This document shows positions 59,896-64,000 of a stretch of DNA of 64,000 nucleotides, piece by piece. The stretch is from Ligula intestinalis (lineage: Eukaryota; Platyhelminthes; Cestoda; Diphyllobothriidea; Diphyllobothriidae): positions 39,868,385-39,932,384 of the forward strand of contig JAYGXS010000001.1 of NCBI GenBank assembly GCA_036362985.1. The letters run 5' to 3'. Every line of letters starts with the position of its first letter. Within the stretch, counting starts at the first letter, position 1. The notes beneath the pieces are model-generated. The model had not been told where the DNA came from. It did not search any database and was given only the letters and a program-made list of their open reading frames with translations. The translations under genes were made by a program, and so were the position numbers.

Positions 59896-60362
59896 TTAGC
59901 TCTGCTGGGAGTGACCTTGAGTTCCCATTGCTCGCTCCATTGCGAGTGACCTTGAGCCTTGCCATTGCTCGCGCAACGCGATATAGGCATCTGGGAGATC
60001 GATATGCCTATTAATAGAGTCCGCGTGCGAATGCCATGCTTCTTGCAGTAGGCGTGAGACCCGGTCGTTCGACTGGCCCAGTATTCGCACGTGTTCGAAG
60101 GCAAAGTCGTGCCCCGGTGAGGATGCGTGAGCGGCAACCAAAGATAGCTTGTCATTCCTTTCCACGGCGCGTTCATGCTCGTGCAGTCTCGTGGTCACCT
60201 GTCTGCCGGTTTCGCCAACATAATTGGCACGACCGCAAAGACAGTCGATTCGGTAAATAACACCCGATTTCTGGTTTACGGGTAATAGGTCCTTAGGCTG
60301 CATGAGTTGCCTGCGGATTGTCGCTTCCGGTCGGTGAGCGACGCCAATCCCAAAGGACCTAA
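59896..60362 (-). CDS. GIY-YIG endonuclease, truncated inverted PLE copy
   Basis: An open minus-strand frame of about 155 codons from the gap edge to a stop at 59896-59898. It reads FGIGVAHRPEATIRRQ, KSGVIYRIDCLCGRANYVGE, TGRQVTTRLHEHERAV, then the C-terminal RLLQEAWHSHADSINRHIDL and RAMGTQGHSQQS. GVIY and YVG are the paired GIY-YIG motifs. Cysteines in CLC and histidines in LHEH fit the PLE-specific metal-binding endonuclease. No internal stop is present, so the domain itself is intact, but there is no reverse transcriptase and no start codon within the copy. It is nearly identical to the plus copy at 61344-61868. Confidence 0.8.
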
Positions 60363-60372
60363 NNNNNNNNNN
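60363..60372. other. Assembly gap (10 N) at the inversion point
   Basis: Ten N bases exactly at the head-to-head junction. Inverted near-identical copies are hard to assemble, so the real junction may contain more of either copy. Confidence 0.95.
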
Positions 60373-61868
60373 GTCTTCGGAAGTCAAAAGCACTAACACA
60401 GATGGACTGGCAAAAGATAAAACCAAAGGATGCAGCACTCGCAAGATTTTATGTCCTGCCCAAGGTCCACAAACCAGGAACCCCCCTGCGACCAATCGTT
60501 TCCCTCAGAGGCACCCCAACGTTTGGCCTAGCCGAATGGTTGTTTCAACGTCTCAAATTGCTAACAGAGGGCTCTGCAACAACTATCAAGTCATCTGAAC
60601 AATTCATACAAAAGCTACAGGGTATTCGACTAACACAGAACGAAGTGATGGCATCCTTCGATGTGACCTCACTTTTCACCTCGATACCGCAACAGCTTGC
60701 AGTGAAAACAATTCAAACCCTGTTAGAAGAACAGTACAACGAGGCGGATACGAAGCTCAAAATAACTCATCTTATTGGACTCCTGAAACACTGCTTAAGC
60801 ACTTTTTTCACCTTCAATGGAACCGTGTACGAGCAAGTAAAAGATACGCCAATGGGGTCGCCGTTGTTTGGCCTGATTGCCGAGGCAGTATTACAACGAC
60901 TAGAGGCACTGGCTTTTGAACACTATCGACCGCGATTGTGGATCCGGTATGTTGATGAAACGTTTGTCATCATCAGTCGAGACAGGATTGAGGATTTTAC
61001 AAAGAATCTGAACTCCATCTTACGGGACATCCATTTCACGATGGAGGAAGAAACAAACTGCCAGTTGCCGTTCCTCGACGTGCTGGTGTGCAGAAAAGAC
61101 AATGGGGAACTCAAAACAACAGTATACAGAAAAGCGATGAATACCTCGCGTATTCTGAGTTACCTCAGCTACCATCCCGAGGTCAAGTATCTGCGGAAAC
61201 TCTTCACAATGAATGGGTATCCTGGCAGCTTTATCGAAAAATGCAGGCGAGGAGCAAAAAGAAGCAAACCAATAGGACTGGCAGAACCAACACGCTGGCG
61301 AGCAATACCCTATATTGCTGGTGTCTTCTAAGAATTTTCTCGAGTGGTCAGCGAATTTGGGATTGGCGTCGCTCACCGACCGGAAGCGACAATCCGCAGG
61401 CAACCCATGCAGCCTAAGGACCTATTACCCGTAAACAAGAAATCGGGTGTTATTTACCGAATCGACTGTCTTTGCGGTCGTGCCAATTATGTTGGCGAAA
61501 CCGGCAGACAGGTGACCACGAGACTGCACGAGCATGAACGCGCCGTGGAAAGGAATGACAAGCTATCTTTGGTTGCCGCTCACGCATCCTCACCGGGGCA
61601 CGACTTTGCCTTCGAACACGTACGAATACTGGGCCAGTCGAACGACCGGGTCTCACGCCTACTGCAAGAAGCATGGCATTCGCACGCGGACTCTATTAAT
61701 AGGCATATCGATCTCCCAGATGCCTATATCGCGTTGCGCGAGCATTGGCAAGGCTCAAGGTCACTCGCGATGGAGCGAGCAATGGGAACTCAAGGTCACT
61801 CCCAGCAGAGCTACTTTAATAACGCAATGAGTTGTACATTTTCATTCCTTGAAAATGGTCTCCAGTGA
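60373..61868 (+). pseudogene. PLE reverse transcriptase - GIY-YIG endonuclease, one in-frame stop
   Basis: One continuous plus-strand frame from the gap to TGA at 61866-61868, broken only by TAA at 61329-61331. The first ATG is at 60402, but similarity extends upstream into the gap, so the start is missing. Residues from that ATG: FYVLPKVHK about 16-24; motif A FDVTSLFTSIP 86-96; motif B GSPLFGLIAE 152-161; motif C YVDE 183-186 in place of the usual YVDD; LPFLDVLV 222-229. After the stop comes VVSEFGIGVAHRPEA, then GVIY, YVGETGR, LHEHERAV and the EAWHSHADSINRHI end. The normal endonuclease stop seen in the inverted copy (TAA) is TAC here, so the frame runs on through the terminus. The motif C change and the stop suggest it is inactive. 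Confidence 0.85.
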
Positions 61869-61908
61869 GAGTCCGAAACGTCGGGCAAATAAAATATTGG
61901 TCCCAGCC

Positions 61909-61920
61909 AATGAGATATGT
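61909..61920. repeat. Target-site duplication, right copy
   Basis: AATGAGATATGT, identical to 59734-59745. Confidence 0.8.
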
Positions 61921-62159
61921 AAATAAATTGGTTTGTTGATATTGCAACTCTTACGCGTTCTCACCAGTGGATTAGAACATTTTCTCTGATAAATCTAGTG
62001 ATAAACGTTATTGACATATGCACGGGTATTATTGAGGGAATTGATAACTTATGTGGACATGAGGACAGGAACAGTCCGCCATATAGGTGGTTTTGTGTCG
62101 AATTCCCGAGCAAGATTAGATTTGTGGTTACGTTTTGGTCCACGTTTAAAATGGGCGTT

Positions 62160-62540
62160 GTAACTCACCATGCTAACAGCCCAGGTACTCGCTTAAAGGC
62201 CCAGACACGTGTTTTATCGGTACTTAACCGCTGCTTGACAGAACTATGAGGAATCAAGCTAATCAGTGGATCTCCCAGCCTTCTTCTGTTCGCTTTCCGG
62301 TTGATATGCCGGTTTTTAAAGTTGGGCTTTTTTAATTTCCGTAGAAATAAATTTCTGTTCACTGTATACTACTTCAGTCTGTACGTTGGCAGCTGGTGTA
62401 TGTTCAACAGTGGGTGACGGGTTTTAGCCCAAATATACACTTGAAATTTCGGTTTTCGCCTATACCTCTTAAATATACTGATGTAAACCACGAACCGAAA
62501 TTAATTTCTAAGGAACTTAAAAAGCTGAACTTTAAGATTG
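62160..62540 (+). repeat. Repeat family F, longest collinear copy
   Basis: 5' blocks CCAGGTACTCGCTTAAAGGC, CCAGACACGTGTTTTATCGG and CAGTGGATCTCCCAG are followed by a middle (GTACGTTGGCAGCTGGTG, GACGGGTTTTAGCCCAAATA) and a 3' part (CCTATACCTCTTAAATATAC, CGAAATTAATTTCTAAGGAA). The same blocks occur rearranged at 2.3-2.85 kb, which allows the order of the family to be read here. No coding was seen. Confidence 0.6.
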
Positions 62541-62767
62541 AGGTTGAATTGAGGATTTAGGATTAGTGTTAGCTGTGGGGTTTAAAATAAGGCTACGATT
62601 TAAATTCATGCCAAGAGTACTTTTAGGGTTAGAACCCGGCGATATTTACTCTTCCAGGGCCGACTGTATTGCTTGGAGTAGGCATTCTTATTCCTCTGTT
62701 CTGTATAATCCTTGTCTCCTTGTCTCTACCAACTCTTTACAATTGCCTGTAAACTGGCATAATAAAC

Positions 62768-62812
62768 ATATTATATTATTATATTATATTATATATTATA
62801 TTATATATACTA
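62768..62812. repeat. AT microsatellite
   Basis: Alternating TATAT/ATTAT units, about 45 bases. Confidence 0.8.
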
Positions 62813-63000
62813 TTTTTGGTAAAATCGTAAATCTGAAAAGTTTTTGCATCAAATTTGCATCAAATTCCTAAGCTGTAAAGCTAGAGAGCAAATACGGATG
62901 CAAGATATGGAAAGAAAGGCCAAAAACATAAACTTTTAGCCTTTTAGTATATGCAATATGGCATTCTGAGGAAGAGCAGATGGAATCGCCGAGACAAGAA

Positions 63001-63050
63001 TTTTATTCGCTTGAAGTTTCGAAATCCGTCGTGGATCGTTCATCAGAGAC
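63001..63050 (-). ncRNA. Hammerhead ribozyme-like motif at PLE group G end
   Basis: On the minus strand: GTCT, CTGATGA, stem II GATCC/GGATT with an ACGAC loop, TTC, GAAAC, then TTC in place of GTC, followed by AAGCGAATAAAA. GTCT can pair with AAGC as a short stem I. The catalytic core is kept; the cleavage triplet UUC is allowed by the NUH rule, but the stem III C-G pair is lost. It lies about 107 bases after the endonuclease stop on the same strand. Confidence 0.65.
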
Positions 63051-63156
63051 AAAAGCAACAACGGATTGTTGTATTTATAGGACAGAGTTACTATGCTACT
63101 GCATACTTATGGAAATTAATGGCTCCCCTGTCGAGGGTATTTGCACGTATCTGTGC

Positions 63157-63545
63157 TTATTGTTTGAGGGCCAGTATGCGGATCATGATATGCTGAACAT
63201 TCATTACAACTGGTGGACTTGGGCGTGATGATTGTTCGGTCATCCGGTCCCCTGGGTTGGCGTTAAATGACGCGTCGGCCTGTGTGTCCCCCGAGTGACG
63301 AATTTCTTCGACCAAACTGAGCCTCAGTACTGAATATGTACTGGACAGGTTCTTGCACTTTTTGATAGATTGGGGACCCGTAAACCATGACGCAAGTAAG
63401 TCGCGACTCTCAGGATTTTATGCTTTCGCGAGAAATTTGACCTCATCAAACTTGAATATGTGGTCGGCTCTCGTCGAATGAGCCGCAACTTGGGAATTGG
63501 GGTCATTTCTACGCATTGCTGCTGATCCACTACTTAATTTGAAAA
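63157..63545 (-). pseudogene. GIY-YIG endonuclease C-terminal relic (PLE group G)
   Basis: The minus-strand frame reads MRRNDPNSQVAAHSTRADHI, FKFDEVKFLAKA, an in-frame TAA (about 63420), then ESRDLLASWFTGPQSIKKCK, LSSTYSVLRLSL and an extension to TAA at 63159-63157. RRND...VAAHS, HIFKFDE, SRDLL.SWF and SI.K match in order the second half of PLE endonucleases (compare RRGDPLSKIA, GHEFDF, GRELLEAW, SINRH in group C). The GIY and YIG motifs are truncated away. One internal stop. Confidence 0.75.
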
Positions 63546-63559
63546 GTCAATTTGAAAAA

Positions 63560-63845
63560 AATACCAAACCCCCCCCCTAACAATTAAGTCAGCCTGGTAG
63601 TCATTCTGGTGGATTCTAGATGATTGCTAGGGAAATCCTGCTTGAGCAGTCATCCTGCTGTTCCGTAATGGTGAATTACATACCAGCGGTAAGTTGGGCG
63701 GGTAAAATCTATTCAAGTGGCATTAAATTCACGGTGGGCGGCGTGGCATTCGTAGCTCAACTAGGTAGAGCGTTGGCTGCGTTAAGGCCTTCCCTGCTGT
63801 GCGGGTTCGACTTTCGCCGACGCCGCGAGTATTTTTCACAATAAG
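63560..63845 (+). mobile_element. tRNA-derived SINE, family B (plus, full-length looking)
   Basis: It starts TACCAAACCCCCCCCCCTAA, then AAGTCAGCCTGGTAGTCATT, GGAAATCCTGCTTGAGCAGT, AGTTGGGCGGGTAAAATC, A box TCGTAGCTCAACTAGGTAGA, B box GCGGGTTCGACTTTCGCC, then GACGCCGCGAGTATTTTTCA and CACAATAAGG. It has the most complete 5' region of the family and allows the fragments at 7.0, 21.4 and 44.0 kb to be placed. Confidence 0.7.
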
Positions 63846-64000
63846 GACGACTAAAATAAAGTCCAGGGATCAGCAGCTAGAGTACGACGTATGTGCTCTC
63901 CCGAAACGGTCGAAGCAGAATTCCAACGGCCGCAGATCATGATGCTTGAAAATGAATACTCAGAAAGGTACATCCTCAGGAATATTGACGAACGCGCGGA

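Larger units (their letters stand above)
59746..61908 (+). mobile_element. Penelope-like element, group B, head-to-head composite
   Basis: A minus-facing truncated copy (endonuclease plus terminus, 59787-60362) and a longer plus-facing copy (reverse transcriptase, endonuclease, terminus, 60373-61908) are joined head to head across a 10-N gap. Each ends outward with the same terminal sequence (AGTCCGAAACGTCGGGCAAA). The whole is flanked by a perfect 12-bp direct repeat, so it probably arrived as one insertion, the inverted 5' part being typical of PLEs. About 40 bases at the far left (59746-59786) have no counterpart at the right end. It is the youngest-looking element here. Confidence 0.85.
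62965..63545 (-). mobile_element. PLE group G 3' fragment: endonuclease, 3' UTR, hammerhead terminus
   Basis: On the minus strand, from high to low coordinate: a GIY-YIG endonuclease C-terminal half (63545-63157), about 107 bases of 3' UTR, a hammerhead-like motif (63050-63001) and the GCGAATAAAA / CTTGTCTCGGCGATTC block (to about 62965). It links the dispersed hammerhead repeats of this window to an endonuclease-coding PLE. It is 5' truncated; a family B SINE begins close to its upstream edge. Confidence 0.7.

Noticed and set aside
59896..60495. 199-codon minus-strand frame
   Set aside because: It runs across the 10-N gap and joins the endonuclease to antisense reverse transcriptase sequence of the other copy; only 59896-60362 is real.
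1..64000. CRISPR array, prokaryotic operons or ribosome binding sites
   Set aside because: No regularly spaced identical repeats and no operon-like gene packing; the window is clearly eukaryotic.

Overview
This is eukaryotic, AT-rich, gene-poor DNA built from old mobile elements. Most reading frames are short and broken. The most coherent coding sequences are retroelement enzymes: a reverse transcriptase followed by a GIY-YIG endonuclease (Penelope-like elements, PLEs), and an RTE-type LINE reverse transcriptase. Hammerhead-ribozyme-like PLE ends, tRNA-derived SINEs and this LINE type fit a flatworm, most likely a tapeworm of the Spirometra/Schistocephalus/Diphyllobothrium kind. The organism is inferred from element style, not from a host gene. 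No host gene was recognised with confidence; one candidate exon (36156-36308, minus) has good splice signals on both sides. Two 10-N assembly gaps lie at 46709-46718 and 60363-60372.

Layout. 0-10 kb: a hammerhead-bearing PLE end at the left edge, a scrambled copy of a roughly 400-bp repeat (family F, 2.3-2.85 kb), an RTE relic (3.4-3.7 kb), a foldback element encoding a bipartite helix-turn-helix (4.86-5.59 kb), a PLE endonuclease relic abutted by a SINE (6.5-7.2 kb), a palindromic SINE (8.3-8.6 kb) and a PLE endonuclease 3' end (9.6-10.2 kb). 10-19 kb: mostly featureless AT-rich DNA with one PLE end and a diverged AT-rich repeat pair. 19-26 kb: a near-perfect palindromic PLE end, a PLE endonuclease relic between outward-facing ends, a foldback SINE, a roughly 1-kb foldback with no recognised coding (22.83-23.82 kb), and a frameshifted coding relic just downstream of another PLE end (24.8-25.5 kb). 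26-41 kb: largely unassigned. 41-48 kb: two more PLE endonuclease relics and a SINE inserted into another SINE. 50-57.7 kb: dense TE cluster (PLE endonuclease with degenerate hammerhead, inverted PLE ends, RTE LINE, SINEs, PLE N-terminal region). 59.7-61.9 kb: the best-preserved element, a head-to-head PLE composite flanked by a 12-bp target-site duplication. 63.0-63.85 kb: a PLE endonuclease followed on the same strand by a hammerhead-like motif, then a SINE.

How it fits together. At least six sequence-distinct PLE groups (labelled A, B, C, D, F, G here) left fragments. Most fragments are 3' parts (endonuclease plus terminus), as expected from target-primed reverse transcription with 5' truncation. 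The scattered hammerhead-like repeats share the terminus of group G, so they are best read as solo or inverted PLE ends. Outward-facing head-to-head inversions recur in PLE ends, SINEs and other repeats, and are the most striking structural theme of the window.
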